Below, piece after piece: positions 23,459-35,554 of a DNA stretch of 64,000 bases (position 1 is the stretch's first letter; every line of letters begins with the position of its first letter). The notes beneath the pieces were generated by a model. The model did no database searches. It saw only the letters and a list, made by a program, of their open reading frames with translations, and had not been told where the DNA came from. The stretch is from Akebia trifoliata. Lineage: Eukaryota; Streptophyta; Magnoliopsida; Ranunculales; Lardizabalaceae. The translations under genes were made by a program, and so were the position numbers. The stretch is from the NCBI GenBank assembly GCA_017979445.1, contig CM030704.1, forward strand, positions 13,127,658-13,191,657, in the 5' to 3' direction.

Positions 23459-24285
23459 TTATACAGCATAGTGGTGATAAGGCACTAACTCATGTTTTCG
23501 AACGTCATACTCTGTTGAGAGTTGGTTAATGAAAAATTGTGAGTCCCCATACACATAGAATTGGTGTAGCTTCATCTCTAACTCGAATTCTAAACCAATG
23601 ATTAGAGATTGGTATTCTGCAACATTATTTGAACATAGTTTTGTCAAAGTAAACGAGAATGGCAATACCTAATTTTGTGGGATGATAAAAATTATACCTG
23701 CCCCCACTCCATCTTTTCTAGCTGCGCTATCAAAGAACATTCTCCAAGCTGGAAGTACATCAATAGAGAATACTTGTTCATCAGGCAAGTTGTGAGACAA
23801 TTCCCATTTAGTTGGAATAGGATAATCAGCAAGACAGTCGACTAATGCTTGCTATTTTACAGTCTTTTGAGGGATGTAAATAATCTCGAATTCTGATAAA
23901 AGAAGGGCCCATTTAGCTAGTCTTCCTGACAAGACTGGTCTTGTTATGATGTACTTGAGTGGATCAACTCGCACGGTGAGTCGGATTGTATGTGATAACA
24001 TGTAATGCCGCAGTTTCTTTGTAACAAAGATGAGTGCTAAACATGTCTTCTCGATGGGTGAATAATTTACTTCTACTCCAACAAAAGTTTAATTCAAGTA
24101 GTAGAGTGCACCTTCTTTTCCTTCGTCATTTTCTTGAGCCAACAATGTTCCTAGTGACATTTCTTGCGCACTAATATAGATAATCAGTGGTTTCTCGAGA
24201 ATTGGTGCAGAAAGAACAAGAGGCTTGAGAAGATACTCCTTAACCGAGGTAACACCAAAAGCACATTTTAATGGATTCATCTTGA
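23459..24285 (-). pseudogene. Tat RNase H and second (archaeal-type) RNase H
   Basis: First domain: NPLKCAFGV followed by LEKPLIIYISAQEMSLGTLL. Second domain: LCSNNVAEYQSLIIGLEF and YVYGDSQFFINQL, then YDVRKHELVPYHHYA. A second RNase H after the normal one is a known trait of the Tat lineage. Stops at several points. Confidence 0.8.
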
Positions 24286-24359
24286 GCTAGTACCGTCGCA
24301 ATCTATCGAATGTATCACGTAGATATTGTAAGTGATCTTCTTTTTTCTTGGACTTTACT

Positions 24360-24700
24360 ACTAGGTCGTCAACATAACATTCGACCTTGTCATATAGCAT
24401 GTCATCAAAGATCTTTTGCATAGCTCGTTAGTAAGTGGCACTAGCATTTTTAAGTCCAAAAGGCATGACTTTATAATAATATATACCTTTCGGGATATAG
24501 AAGGCCGTGAGCTCTTCATCTTTTGACGATATTCGAATTTGATTATAACCGAAAGATCCATCCATGAAAGACAAAACTTCATGTCTTGTAGTTGCATCAA
24601 TCATAAGTTCTATGATTGGAAGCGGAAAATCATCTTTTGGACACGTATTATTCAAGTCGCGAAAATCTACACACACTCAAATATGTTAATTCTTCTTTCT
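24360..24700 (-). pseudogene. Tat reverse transcriptase region
   Basis: CVDFRDLNNTCPKDDFPLP, LSFMDGSFGYNQI and YYKVMPFGLKNASATY are classical gypsy RT blocks. YVDDLVVKSKKKEDHLQYL (complement of about 24320-24376) holds the catalytic aspartates. One frameshift or stop lies between the blocks near 24430. Confidence 0.85.
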
Positions 24701-26541
24701 TATCGAAACTATGTTGAAAACTTAGGTTGGATACTCTACTTCTTAGATAAAGCTAGCTTCTATCAACTTGTTGACCTCTGTTTCAATCTGTGGTACCAAT
24801 ACTAGCTGAAAACGACATTGTGACTATTTTATTGGGCGAACTCCATGTTTGATTGCGAACTGATGAACAACGATCTTCGGGTCAAGTCTTGGCATTTCTT
24901 TGTAAGTTCAAGCAAAGACATCTTTGTATTCTTGTAGTAACTTGAAGTACTCAGATTTCTCATGCTGGTTTAGAAAAGTATTGACAAACGTGGGTCGCAA
25001 CTTTTCAATTGTCCTAAAATTTATTTCTTTCAAGTCGTTGACAGTGGCTTGTTCGTCTTCTTCAAAGACCAGTGGAGAATTTTGAGTTCTTCATCTGATG
25101 ACATAGAATCTTCTTCAAAGAATTCCTCAATGGTAATTTGATTTACATAAACAATATCTTCAGAATTATCTATCCCTATAGTTGAAGCTTGACTGACGCT
25201 TGTTTAATTTGTGAGGACGATGGTACGTCGCTTTACAACTAACACATCTGATATTGAGACTTCTAAAGCTGCTCGTTGTTTCATTCGAGACGGAATAGTG
25301 CTATGCAAACCACTGTTATCTTTATGCTCAACATGTTTATTTCTTTGCTTAGGTCGGCGTCGTGATTCCCTTCGTATTTTTACTCCAACATTCTGATCGA
25401 GTCTAGATAATGTAGATGCACGAGGTTTATGAACTTGTATATTATGGTGATCATCTAAAGCACCCAATCAGTCAAATATCGATGTGATCGAGATGTGGCC
25501 ACCAATTCGATCAAAGACCAATGTGCGTGAAACTGGTGATTTTTTAATAGACTCATCGATGACTTCTACTGTAGTATGTTGTGAAGAAGCTGTCTTTATC
25601 TTAAAAATTTTGATTGGAGCCTCTAGCACATACCTTAGCCCTGCTCGTGTGAATAAAACTTTTTTTCCAGCTCGAACAAGTTTGACTTGTGTTGCAGTTA
25701 AGCCATGAATTTGATTAGTTTGTGATAGTTCACCCAATCGCACAGGTTCACCTTTCTCATAACCAACAATCTCGAATAACTTTGAAGTCTTAGGACCGAA
25801 CCAACTTTTGGAGTCTACTTTTGTGAGATTATCTTCATGGCTTTTCGTGATTGATGTAGCTGGGATAACATTTTCCACAGGTGTCCTTACTATATAAGGT
25901 TTTTGGAAAGCTGTAACCGGAAGGGTTAACTCTTCTTTCAGTATCTCCAATTCGACTTTAGAGATAGAAGGCTTGGTCTTTGAAGAAATCTTTTTGAAAG
26001 GTGATTGTCCCTACTTTCGTCACGATTGCGGCACATAACAAAGCATTGGGGTTGACAACACAACTGTGGATGACGCATCCACCATTGATTGACTCACCTT
26101 GACCCGTTGAGTTTCTAGTTCTTGCTTCTTTACTCGTTCTTTCTGAAGTTGAGGGTCAGGAGAAATCTTCTCGGCATCATTCATAGTATGTTTTTCTTTG
26201 TTAGATTTCTACTTATTAGAAGGGGGTACCAAAATTGAAAATGCCTCTTGAATGACGTCGCTTCAAAAATAAAATTTTGCATCAGCAAAATACGTTTCTG
26301 CTTCGTCAAATGGTTGATCTTTGACTACTACACGTTTCTGCACACCATCTTGGTAATACTTGAAATACTGGTGTAGCGTGGATGGTATTACTCCAGTTTA
26401 ATGCAGTCACGATCGATCGAGAAGTAAGTAATATGAAGTTTCACAATCAATCACGTGGAAGAGTATTGTCGATTCCAATTCTGCGATAAAGAGCTTGACT
26501 CTTATCATGTTGATAGCTCTCTGACCACCCAAGTTGAAGCC

Positions 26542-26757
26542 TTAGATCATCAACTTACTGCAAATGAGTTGATCCGATAAGATCCCAACTTGTTTCATGG
26601 TACGAATTGTCATGATGTTGACCGCAAAACCACAATCCAAGAAGATTCTTTGAACTTTATTCTCCCTCACATAACTTGTGACGTAAAGAGGCATATTGTG
26701 AGGTCGAGACCCCAATTGGAGATCCTCATCAGTGAAGGTAATTGTGGTCATGCACAT
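26542..26757 (-). pseudogene. Tat aspartic protease region
   Basis: VQRIFLDCGFAVNIMTIRTM resembles the protease active-site block, where functional relatives have D-x-G-S-A. Here it reads D-C-G-F-A, so the residue after glycine is changed. Preceded by LGSRPHNMPLYVTSYV, typical of the family. Confidence 0.7.
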
Positions 26758-27479
26758 ACTATCTTGTTGTAGATCTATGTTAGGTTGAACTTCCTGTTTT
26801 GATTCAGTTGATCTTTACTTTGAAGTATGCTGAACTTTTTGGAGTTCATTGGACAAATCCAAGTTGATCTACGAATATTTTGTTTCCGATATGCTATTAT
26901 TTTTCTCAAGTCGCTAATCTCCATTACTAGAAGTAGTAGGATGTTCTTTGGACCTATCATCAATATCATCTTTTAGTACTTCCGTTTTTACTTGATGACA
27001 TGAAACACTGTAGACTTCCTTCAAGAGCTTCTTGGGTAAGAATTCTAGAAAAGTAACCGGCACATGGGAAGGTTGCTGAAGGATGTCTTCGGGGTCTATT
27101 GGAGGAACTCAGAAAGTCTTCTTCTTTGTTGCTCTCTTTCATTTTTTTACTTTGTACTTGGTTTTGATTTTCTTCTATTTCTCTTTGGCTTTGGAGTAGG
27201 AGGAGTCAGCACATGTGTAGAGCGTCTTTTTCGACAAATAACAACTGTCTACCCCTCGTCATCTACTGAACCAAACTTTGAGATGTTTGACTTTGAATTT
27301 GAAACCGAATGAGATTGTGATCTTTGTTGAGGTGAAGTAGGAAATGTGATGATCTTTATTTGATTTGGCCTTTCCCCCGACGTAGGATGGGCCTTTTCAA
27401 TGTCAAAATGTACAGACATGAGTTGTGGTGGTTGAAGTAGAACTTTTATGATTTTGGGAGATGGAGTCTAAGTTGCATA

Positions 27480-29200
27480 CTAACTTGCTAAAAGTATTGG
27501 ATCAAAAGATCCAAAGGTGACAAAGGTCATGTTTGAAGTAGCAACATTTTCGATACAGTCAAGTTCAATTTTTTCTTGATGTACCAAATCCATAATTTTC
27601 TCCTTGAAGACGAAACATTTTTCAATCGGGTGACTAATCACCCTGTGATAGCGACAATACTTTAGATTATTGTCGCTATCGACTTCCTCGGGTCGTTTGG
27701 GTATTAGAAGGTCAATGAACGTTAATTTCAACAGCTCTTCGAACATGCCCAAGACGTCAACATCAGGAAACATGTACTCTTTCGCTTTGAGTTTTTTGAG
27801 AGTTTTCCAAGCTTTTCCTTTTTCTTGTGTTGAATCGGCTCTTGACTGATCTTCTCTTCTCTTACATGTGATCTTGACAGGTTTGCTGGTGGTGGTAGAC
27901 AAGACTTCTTTAGTTTTGAAGGACTTGCCATCCTTATTTTCCTGCCTTCGAGACTCACTTGGTCGTGGAGTCTGATACACAGCTATACTCTACTTCATGT
28001 CGTGAGTTCGAGTAGCTAGCTCTTCGAAAGTATGTGATTTAATTTCTTTCAAGATGTAAAGGAACTGTCAGTGCATCCCTTGAACACACATCTCGATTGT
28101 AGAAGATTGAGAGAGTTAATCCATACAGTTAAGGGAAAGATTTCTCCAGTGTTCAATGTACTTGATGATCGGTTCATCCTTCCTTTGTTTAACGACAACA
28201 AACTCTACCATAGTCACCGTTCTTCTATTACTGTAGAAGTGATCGAGGAACACTCTTTCAAGTTAATCCCTACTATCTATTGAGTTGAATTCTAAGTCAG
28301 TGTACCAATCGAACGCATTGCAGCAAAGGGAGCAAACGAATTATTTCATCATGAAGCCATCGAATGTACCGACGTTGTTGCAAGTTTTGATGAAATGGGC
28401 AATATGCTACTTTGGATTGCCTTTTCCTTCGAATTATTGGAATTTTGACCGTTGATATCCCGTTGGAAGATGCATTTGTTCGATGTATTGGGTGTAGAGT
28501 TTGGAATAGACCAATGAGGATTGTGGCATGCCCTCATACTAAGTACGAATGGTGTCAATAATCATTGCTTGTAGCTGTTGAACGGAAAGTGAGACAATAG
28601 ACCTATATGGTGGGTTTCGCGTAGCTTTACGTGAGCCAACATAGTCTTTTCGTTCTTCTTCACGCGAAGCCGTGTACGCTTCAAGAGTGAATCCTAAAAG
28701 ATGCGAAGGTCCAGCACTCGATTCATTCTCCTTGTCTTTATGCTCTAAATGACTAATAAGGGTTGCAATCTGGATGTCTTTGTCCTCCATTGCCTTTGTC
28801 AATTTGTTGATGGTGTCTACCATTTGAGTAACTTGTTCCTTCATTATTAGCGCTCCAACTATCATCACTGCTCTGATAGAGGTGTGAGTTTGTGATGGAG
28901 AAGTGATCGATAGAGATCTAGACAATCATTCGCTTGACTTCGAATCAGATCCAGAATCTGACAAGTCGTCTTCTACAACGTCCGCCCACGATGCCTTTGT
29001 TGTAAGTGTCATTTTTGTGGCACATTTCTTGGAGTGATGCTAGAGAGGCTGCACTAGCTTGGATCCACCAGTTTTCATTATTGTTCACGTTACATGATGA
29101 TCGCGACTGATAACCTAAGCAGACTCAAGGTTGGAAGAATTGAATTTCTTACCTTCTCAACAGTAGCTGATGCGATAGTGTTGACGTTGCGAGATGCCAT
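27480..29200 (-). pseudogene. Tat gag region
   Basis: N-terminal part has KEQVTQMVDTINKLTKAMED, a coiled-coil-like stretch, then QQLQAMIIDTIRT. The C-terminal part has CRYHRVISHPIEKCFVFKE and KIMDLVHQEKIELD, the conserved cysteine and histidine block of Tat gag. The middle (about 28530-27980) is broken by stops on the minus strand. Role: capsid-like packaging protein. Confidence 0.8.
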
Positions 29201-29243
29201 CGATGTTTTGGTTGATGTTTTTGTAGTTGACTGAAAGATGAGA

Positions 29244-29266
29244 GGTTGAGATAGTCCCACCAGGCG
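29244..29266 (-). other. Candidate primer-binding site of the Tat element
   Basis: On the minus strand the 5' LTR end CTAACA is followed by CGCC and then TGGTGGGACTATCTC. The TGG start fits a tRNA primer site four bases from the LTR. tRNA not identified. Confidence 0.4.
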
Positions 29267-29998
29267 TGTTAGAAATTTGTCGACAATAAATTTCAACAGA
29301 TCTACTTCAAGATTCATGAAATATGATCGCAAATTATTTGATTGATTCTTGATAAAAAGAAGATACAGATTTCAGTGTTTCCTCTAATTAATAGTTAAGT
29401 ACAAAAAATAGTGACGATGTATGTAGCTTTTATTCTTTCTAGGCTTCTTACTTTATTAGTTGAGAAGGTTGCTTGGACGGTGACTTTGCTTTGTGCTTAA
29501 TCTTCCGTAGAGGCTTCTGTAGATTTTCTTTTCTCCAAGCTTCGCGCTTTATCGACTGAGAAGATTTTCTTGACTTCCGGAGAAAGATTTTATGCTTGAT
29601 CTTCTCTTTAGTCGGAGTCTAGATCTCTGAAGAACTTTGCTTTGTCTCTAGAGGAGGGTTTGAGAGCTTCTTCTTCTCTAAAGAAAGAGCTTCTATCTTC
29701 TGAGAGAAAGTGATTCCGATCACCCCTCAATGAGACAGGCCTTTGTATTTATAGACTTAAAGGTAATTTAGTTTTCCAATTATACCCCAACTTAAAGAGC
29801 TTTAATTAATTTGTTTAAAAGGCTAAATTTGTCCAAATCTAATTTTAAGGATTTTATAGATTATTATTGGGCCAAACTTATTTATTTTGGTATAAGGCCC
29901 AATATTTAATGTGTGGATCACTTGAATTTATTGATATATGGTTTATTTTTTATTACCTTAGAAAGCTACGGGGGCCTGTTTAAGTTTTGATGCCTACA
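29267..29998 (-). repeat. 5' LTR of the Tat element (732 bp)
   Basis: Plus strand runs from TGTTAGAAATTTGTCGAC to GATGCCTACA. Minus-strand TATAAATA is at 29746-29753 and should drive gag-pol. Shorter than its partner by an internal deletion. Confidence 0.9.
29746..29753 (-). promoter_or_regulatory. TATA box in the 5' LTR of the Tat element
   Basis: TATAAATACAAAGGCC on the minus strand, conserved in the partner LTR at 14838. Upstream of gag by about 550 bp. Inferred core promoter. Confidence 0.55.
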
Positions 29999-31399
29999 AT
30001 ATATATACATTTTTTTAGTTATTATATTTACGAAAGGTTTTCGAACCCTTGAAACTCCACTCTAATCTTTCTAAATAGGAGACCAGAGCTTAAAAGATAT
30101 CTATAAATGTATATCTAGATATCTCTACAATTTAGGTTTGGAAAATTAAGGTTTTCCATATTTTTTGTTCTTTCTTTCTTAGTTTTGATTTTTGTAAAGA
30201 AACTCTGCCAGATTCAATTCCAAGATCAATAAAGATAACTTTTTTCTTTTCTCATCTCTTTCATTTTATTTTTATTCAATTATTGTCCTTGTAATGTTTC
30301 TAGGCTAAACCTCTATTAGAGAGGTCAATGAAGTCAGAGTAACATATAATGAATGGATTTGTTCTAAATCTATCTTGTTTAATGTTCTTAGTGATTTACT
30401 TTTTATTCATAAGTATTAGAAATCTATTTTAAATTATCAAGAGTTCTGATGGTTTAATCTTAGATAAGGTCAAATTAAATTATACTTAATTCCGGTAGTT
30501 TAATTTTTGTTTTGATATTTGTTTATTTAAAGAGGGAATCATACTTTTTAATTATTTATATACTAAACCAAATTTACTTTCCGATCTACGGGCATTAGTT
30601 TTGTTTGAGTAGATTTAGATAAAAAAGATTCGAACTTGTTTATTTACTATATTGTTAGGGTGGATTTGATTGATTTAAACTTTTCTCTTATAGTTTTATT
30701 CTTTCATTTTTATTAGTTTGATTGATAAATATTTTCAAATTAGTTTTTAATTGGTTACCCAAAATTCTTATTTGATTTGAGTTAGAAAGATAATTGGATA
30801 ACGTTGTCTCTATGGATCGATCCTTGCTTGCCAAGATTTTTATATTTTGTTATATTATTATTATTGATTCATAACTACAGCTTGAACACTGTTGATGGAG
30901 GAGGGTGAAGATACGGCTGGAACGCTAATGTGTATGAAGCTGTTGTGGAGGCTGAGAAGAATAGAGAAGAAGAAGGTGGAAAACGTGATGGGACTACCGA
31001 TTGGGGCTGTTAATGGATGAAGGTGAGCTGTTGTGGCTGGAGCATTAATGGTGGAAGGTGTGCTCTTCTTTTTTTTTTCTTCTTCTTTCCTTTCGCTTTT
31101 CTTTTCTTACAAACTCTTTCTCACTATTATCAAAGTTGAAATCCCTTTTTTTTATATAGCTATGTCGTTATTCTTTGTTGTCTAGAAAGAAAGGAAATAT
31201 GATATATTTGTATAGGAGGTTGAGTGGGAGAAGATGTAATAAAGAATAAAGAGTGAGAAAATAGAGAACGTGTCATTCCAAGAGACAAAAAGAGTAAGCC
31301 CTCAACGTGTGAGAGAATGGAGGATTTTATACATTTTTTCTTTCTCAAAAAAACACTTCTTTCTATTTTATTTTTTATTTTTTATTTCCTAGACAAAAT
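29999..31399. other. AT-rich spacer right of the Tat element
   Basis: No gene recognised. 30890-31060 has GAGGGTGAAG and GGAGCGTTAATG-like words repeated twice (AACGCTAATG and AGCATTAATG), and 31060-31100 is pyrimidine rich. The ATATA target duplication lies at 29999-30003. Confidence 0.3.
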
Positions 31400-31529
31400 G
31401 GGATATTGGATTCTTATCTAAATTTTCAATTTTTTTCCAAATTTTCTTCCATGCAAGTTTCTTGTATAGTGACATGGGTAATGATCTTGTGCTATTCGCA
31501 AATCGATAGTCCTCTATCAATTTGGTGCA

Positions 31530-31730
31530 TTTTAAATTTTACTTTAATTGGTCAATTGAATTTTAGTTTTAATTTGGTTTTATCGATTGGATTTTAATTT
31601 TAATTCAATTGGTTGCTTGAATGTTAATTTTAATTTGATCGATCGATTTTTAATTTCAATTTGATTGGTTGGCTAAATTTTACTTTTAATTTGATTGGAC
31701 TTTAATTTCAATTTCGTTGGTCGATCAAAT
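31530..31730. repeat. Degenerate short tandem repeat
   Basis: TTTTAATTTTAATTTGATTG and GGTTGATTGAATT-like units of about 35-45 bp recur five or so times with substitutions. Non-coding. Confidence 0.55.
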
Positions 31731-31739
31731 CTGAAAATT

Positions 31740-32375
31740 TTCAAACTTTTTCGTCATTTTACATGAAATTTTTTAATTTTCCTAAGTTTGAGATTTCTAA
31801 ATCTTCTTGATGTGCAAGAATGTTATCGGAAATTTATTCTTCAACCATGTTTTCCTAGAAATTGAGGTTTCTAATTCGAACATCAAGGGACATTTTGATC
31901 ATTTTTGGAATTCTTCGTAAAAATTCTCTATTTCTATTAATTTTAGTCTCGTTAAATTCGAAATCACATTTCGAGACCAATGAAGATATTTTTGGGACAT
32001 TTCTGAGATGTGGAGTCCCAAGGGGTATTTTGGTTATTTTGTTGAATTTTGCGAATTTTTTTTAATTTTTTACTGAGATTTCTTTCGATCCTGGCATGAT
32101 TATTTCTAAGTTTCAAAGTCACATTTTTCTAGCATCGTGAGATCTCTAAATTATCGAAATGTATAGCGAACCTAAAGATGTGTGCTTACTAAATCAGGTG
32201 CTAGGTGTAGCGATCCTAAGCGTCTGTGATTTTCTACGTTGTGTGGAAGAGGCGAAAAATGGAAAAATTAGGGGAGGTATTCTCAAGCTTTCAAGTTCTT
32301 TGCATTCATCATTAGGAATCCACCACAGTCGGGTGATGAATTGTCGAATTAGGCGAGTACAAAAATGGGGTGTCT
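31740..32375 (-). repeat. Diverged LTR fragment related to the family-1 LTRs
   Basis: Ends GTACAAAAATGGGGTGTCTA, like 3895-3913 and 13375-13394. Upstream it shares GGGGTATTTTGGTTATTTTG, CATTTTTCTAGCATCGTGAG and the ATCATTAGGAATCCACCACA block in diverged form. Its left limit is unclear. Probably a solo LTR or remnant of a related family. Confidence 0.5.
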
Positions 32376-32441
32376 AAATACCTTGTTCTCACCATGTTGG
32401 TCGTTTCTCCTTATAACGATTTTTCACGGACGATGCCAAAT

Positions 32442-33060
32442 TGTAGATGCAAAAAATCTTGCACTACCTCAAGATTCCCATTGGATGGTTGACTTCTACC
32501 TCTAGTACTCTTAGATGTGCCTGCAACAACCTCTCCGACACTCAAGTTAGATTCTTAATACAAAATGTATTCAGGGGTTTATGCAAAAAAGAATTGCGTA
32601 CATTTTCATACCCCTACCCCCTTGTATTCATAGATATTTTTGTCCTCTGATCATCTCCGATTTTCTCCTTAAATTTAGCCCTTCTGCTTGAGAGGTTCCC
32701 CCTTATTAGGGACTTCCCTTGATCCTTGCAAACATGATCGAATTCCTGATTCTCAAGAATTCGATGTGACTGGCTTAATCTTCCATTCCTTGGAATCTTA
32801 TTTCGAGACTGATTTCCTTATGTGTCTATCTTTCCTTATTCCGACCCTATCTAAAGATGAATATCGATAGGTTAGATTCTCTTCACCTCTCAAAGACTGG
32901 AGCTCGATGAGCACATCTCCTGCTTGCCACGTGTCGCTATTTGACGTCGTACGAAAAATACCCTCCACACCCACCATCACAAGTTTTCTTAGGCTTGCAT
33001 CTCTACTAAAATAAGACATGCATGTCATTACTCATTAGTTATGGCTACTAAGGCAAGTTT
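32442..33060 (-). repeat. Probable LTR, with adjacent primer-binding site (32425-32440)
   Basis: Read on the minus strand, an end GCATCTACA is followed by ATT and TGGCATCGTCCGTG, the primer-site type seen in many Tat elements (TGGCGCCGTCCGTG form). The far boundary is not resolved, and no partner LTR was found, so this is an LTR plus a few bases of leader. Confidence 0.4.
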
Positions 33061-34044
33061 TCCACGCCTTGGATGAGAACATTGGAATTGGAAGCTAACA
33101 GCAATGGCAACGATAACTAGATTAGAAAATGTTTTTGATTAATGAACATAAAATTATGTATTTAATCAAGATGTGCACATAAGAGCCTAAGAATCATGAA
33201 AAGGATTATGCATACCCCAACGTGGGATTACCTAACATGAGTCCCAAGGTCGGTTCTACACTTAACTATAAATCTAATTCCCATGAATTCCCACAGAACC
33301 TTCCTTCAACTGAAGAAAAGCATTGGACGGAGATTAGTAACGAAGACCAACAAATTTTAACTAAGAGATATTGCTGATGAGTATAAAAAGGTAAGAAAAT
33401 CTAGATGGAGATTGTACAGATGAATTCAGTGTCTTTATGCCACAATTACATTGTGCCCAACCTCTTAAAGAACAGTATTATAGGGGTATCATATATAGTA
33501 TAAGGTTTTATCCACCCATAAAGATATTTTGGGGTTAAGTGTTAGAGTATTATTACATAGGATGCAATGTAATAAGATGTATTGTGCTACACTCTATCAT
33601 TTAGGATTAGATTTATAACTAAAACATTGATTTAGATGATGATGATTAGGATAGATTACATTCTAGATTTGAAATTATCCTTTAATGTTTCTATTTAAAT
33701 CCTATGAGGACTCATTGTAATCATCCAAGAATAATCAAATATCCTTCTTCTTTAGTAAAGATTGTATTGCACACATCACTGATCTAGTTAATTTGTCCAA
33801 TCGGAGTTGATTGAAGTCAAGCCTGGCCGAACGAAATTTCATTTAAAGGAGTGTGCCCACCAAATGTCCACCATCATGCAGCTCAGAAATAACCTTCTCC
33901 TTTAGCCGGTAAACAAAGTGAGAGCTGGCTTCCCAGGGATAAGGGCGTAGCGGTCGGACTGATTCCCAAGGTGCCCTTTCTCAACTGGCCTTCAGAGGTT
34001 AGGAACATTCCTCGCTAACATAAACTTAACAACCTGAAACCACA
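33061..34044. other. Spacer without recognised genes
   Basis: Apart from the candidate LTR at 33540, nothing recognised. The more GC-rich stretch 33880-34030 shows no open frame of note. Confidence 0.25.
33540..33774 (+). repeat. Candidate solo LTR
   Basis: Starts TGTTAGAGTATTATTACATA and may end near TATTGCACA. AT rich with a late AATAATCAAAT block, in the style of copia LTRs. No target duplication found. Confidence 0.3.
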
Positions 34045-34052
34045 CAAAACTG

Positions 34053-34090
<38 letters not shown>

Positions 34091-34215
34091 GTATTTATCT
34101 ATGATGGTTTTTGTTTTTTTAGCAATTGATGTGGGGGTTAATTGTATTATGATCTTCATTGTTTATAATTGTGTTTGACATCTTAGATGCATAATGGTGA
34201 AAAATATATATATTG
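34045..34215. repeat. Dispersed duplicate of 6205-6365, with CT microsatellite
   Basis: Contains a (CT)n run at 34052-34082, then ATTGATGTGGGGGTTAATTG and TGATCTTCATTGTTTATAAT as in the copy near 6300. The run lengths differ between copies. Confidence 0.75.
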
Positions 34216-34325
34216 ACCTATGTCGTAGGCACGGGCATTTACTTATATACATAAGTCAGACATTCAGTGCTTTAAGAGCAGAAAAGAGACAGAAAAGATT
34301 CTGCATATCTAACGATAAGTTAAAA

Positions 34326-34521
34326 GGTCCCGTTCGGCACCCAACCATTTGCCCAACATGTTTTGTCCTACATGGGTTAGAAGTTTTGGAATGGGCTGAT
34401 TTTTGGTGAGAATGATTTCTAACCGTAGAGATCATTCTCACTAAAAATCAGCCCATTCCAAAACTTCTAACCCATGTAGGACAAAACATGTGGACAAATT
34501 GTTGAGTGCTAAACATGTCCC
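34326..34521. mobile_element. MITE-like near-perfect palindrome (196 bp)
   Basis: Outer ends GGTCCCGTTCGGCACCC and, complemented, GGGACATGTTTAGCACTC. Core arms 34360-34488 (TTTTGTCCTACATGGGTTAG and so on) are complementary over nearly 60 bp with about one mismatch, separated by a short loop. Transcripts would fold into a long hairpin. Confidence 0.75.
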
Positions 34522-34575
34522 TCTTCTCTCTCTCTATATATATATATATATCTCTCTATATATATATATATTAGA

Positions 34576-34886
34576 GGGTCCCGTTCAACACACATTTTGG
34601 CCAACATTTTAGCCAACCATTTTTGTCTTACACCGTAGAGATCATCCTCACCAAAAATCAACCCATTCCAAAACTTCTAACCCATGTTTACAAGTTGAAA
34701 AATCGTGGACCATCCATTTTTTGTAAACCATTTTTTATGGGGTTAGAAGTTTTGGAATGGGCTGGTTTTTGGTGATGATGGTCTCCTCACCGTAGAGATC
34801 ATCCTCACCAAAAATCAACCCATTCCAAACTTTAACCCATGTTTTAAAAAATGTTTTGCCAAAATGTTTGGTGCTGAACATGTCCC
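34576..34886. mobile_element. MITE-like palindromic element, flanked by TA repeats
   Basis: Left end GGGTCCCGTTCAACAC, right end GTGCTGAACATGTCCC. Both sides are TA microsatellite (34535-34573 and 34887-34904), suggesting insertion into a TA run. Internal hairpins use TTGGAATGGGCTG and CCCATTCCAA blocks shared with the other copies. Confidence 0.75.
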
Positions 34887-34942
34887 ATATATATATATAT
34901 ATAAATTAAGATCTGTGTACACATATATCTACTCATATATCT

Positions 34943-35235
34943 ATAACGTGTTTTGTCCTATATGGGCTAAAAGTTTTTAATTGAGCTGATTTTTTGTGAT
35001 GACGATCTATATGACAAGAGATCATCCCCACAAAAAATCAGCTAATTCTAAAACTTCAAACCCCATATTTATGAGTTGAAGAATCGTGGATAGCCCATTT
35101 TTTTGAAAATTACTTTTGACGAGTTTAAAAATCCTAGATTGAGCTGATTTTTGGTGATGATGATCTCCTCATCATAGATATCATCCTCACCAAAAATCAG
35201 CTCAATCCAAAACTTTTAGCTAATAGGATAAAACA
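34943..35235. mobile_element. MITE-like palindromic element
   Basis: Terminal inverted repeats ATAACGTGTTTTGTCCTAT and, complemented, ATCCACAACGTGTTTTATCC. Internal hairpin blocks GAGCTGATTTTT and AAAAATCAGCTC. Non-coding. Confidence 0.65.
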
Positions 35236-35256
35236 CGTTGTGGATATAGTATATAT

Positions 35257-35554
35257 GGGTAACGTTATTTTAACAAAATCCTATACAACATTCTAGACAA
35301 AGTTTTGTCTTATATGATTAAAAATTTTTGAAATGAACTGATTTTTTATGATGATGAACTGATTTTTTATGATGATGATCTCTATAATCAGTAGATCATC
35401 CTTACAACAACAATAACAACAACAACAAAAAATCAGCCAATTCTAAAGCTTCTAACCCCATGAAAAGTGATTATAAACTAACTTTAAAAATTGACGGTTC
35501 AAAATTCATTTTATAAATTAGGGTTAGAAATTTTAGAATGGACTGATTTTTTAT
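35257..35554. mobile_element. Partial MITE-like element
   Basis: Starts GGGTAACGTTATTTTAACAA and ends in mid-hairpin (GGACTGATTTTTTAT) at the start of the next copy. Includes an internal duplication of GAACTGATTTTTTATGATGA and an ACAACA run at 35405-35428. Confidence 0.7.

Larger units (their letters stand above)
22017..29200 (-). pseudogene. Tat gag-pol polyprotein, decayed
   Basis: Translation would start at ATG 29198-29200 (MASRNVNTIASATVEKV). It would end LINGKFLK and TGA near 22017. Domains in order: gag about 29200-27480, protease about 26757-26542, RT about 24700-24360, RNase H about 24285-23880, second RNase H about 23760-23459, integrase about 23370-22017. Catalytic YVDD of RT (24365-24376) and the integrase D, D and E contexts (LDVFGQLP, MTDNGKSFS, NGLAEAF) remain visible, but there are many in-frame stops and frameshifts. 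The combination of gag motif, dual RNase H and C-terminal LRLGLINGKFLK marks a Tat element. Confidence 0.88.
14360..29998 (-). mobile_element. Tat-lineage Ty3/gypsy retrotransposon, 15.6 kb, with target duplication ATATA
   Basis: LTRs at 14360-15179 and 29267-29998 flank a minus-strand gag-pol (29200 to 22017) and an antisense PMD gene (18352-21544, plus strand). ATATA flanks both ends (14355-14359 and 29999-30003). In element orientation LTRs start TGTAGGCATC and end in CA. The order gag, protease, RT, RNase H, second RNase H, integrase and the long 3' region are typical of the Tat lineage. A tandem array at 17280-18090 and a 34-bp repeat at 21871-22005 are also internal. The LTRs differ by a roughly 95-bp deletion and many substitutions, and all coding parts are broken, so this is an old inactive copy. 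Confidence 0.9.

Noticed and set aside
25211..25708. Plus-strand open frames over the Tat gag-pol region
   Set aside because: Shadows of the minus-strand polyprotein.
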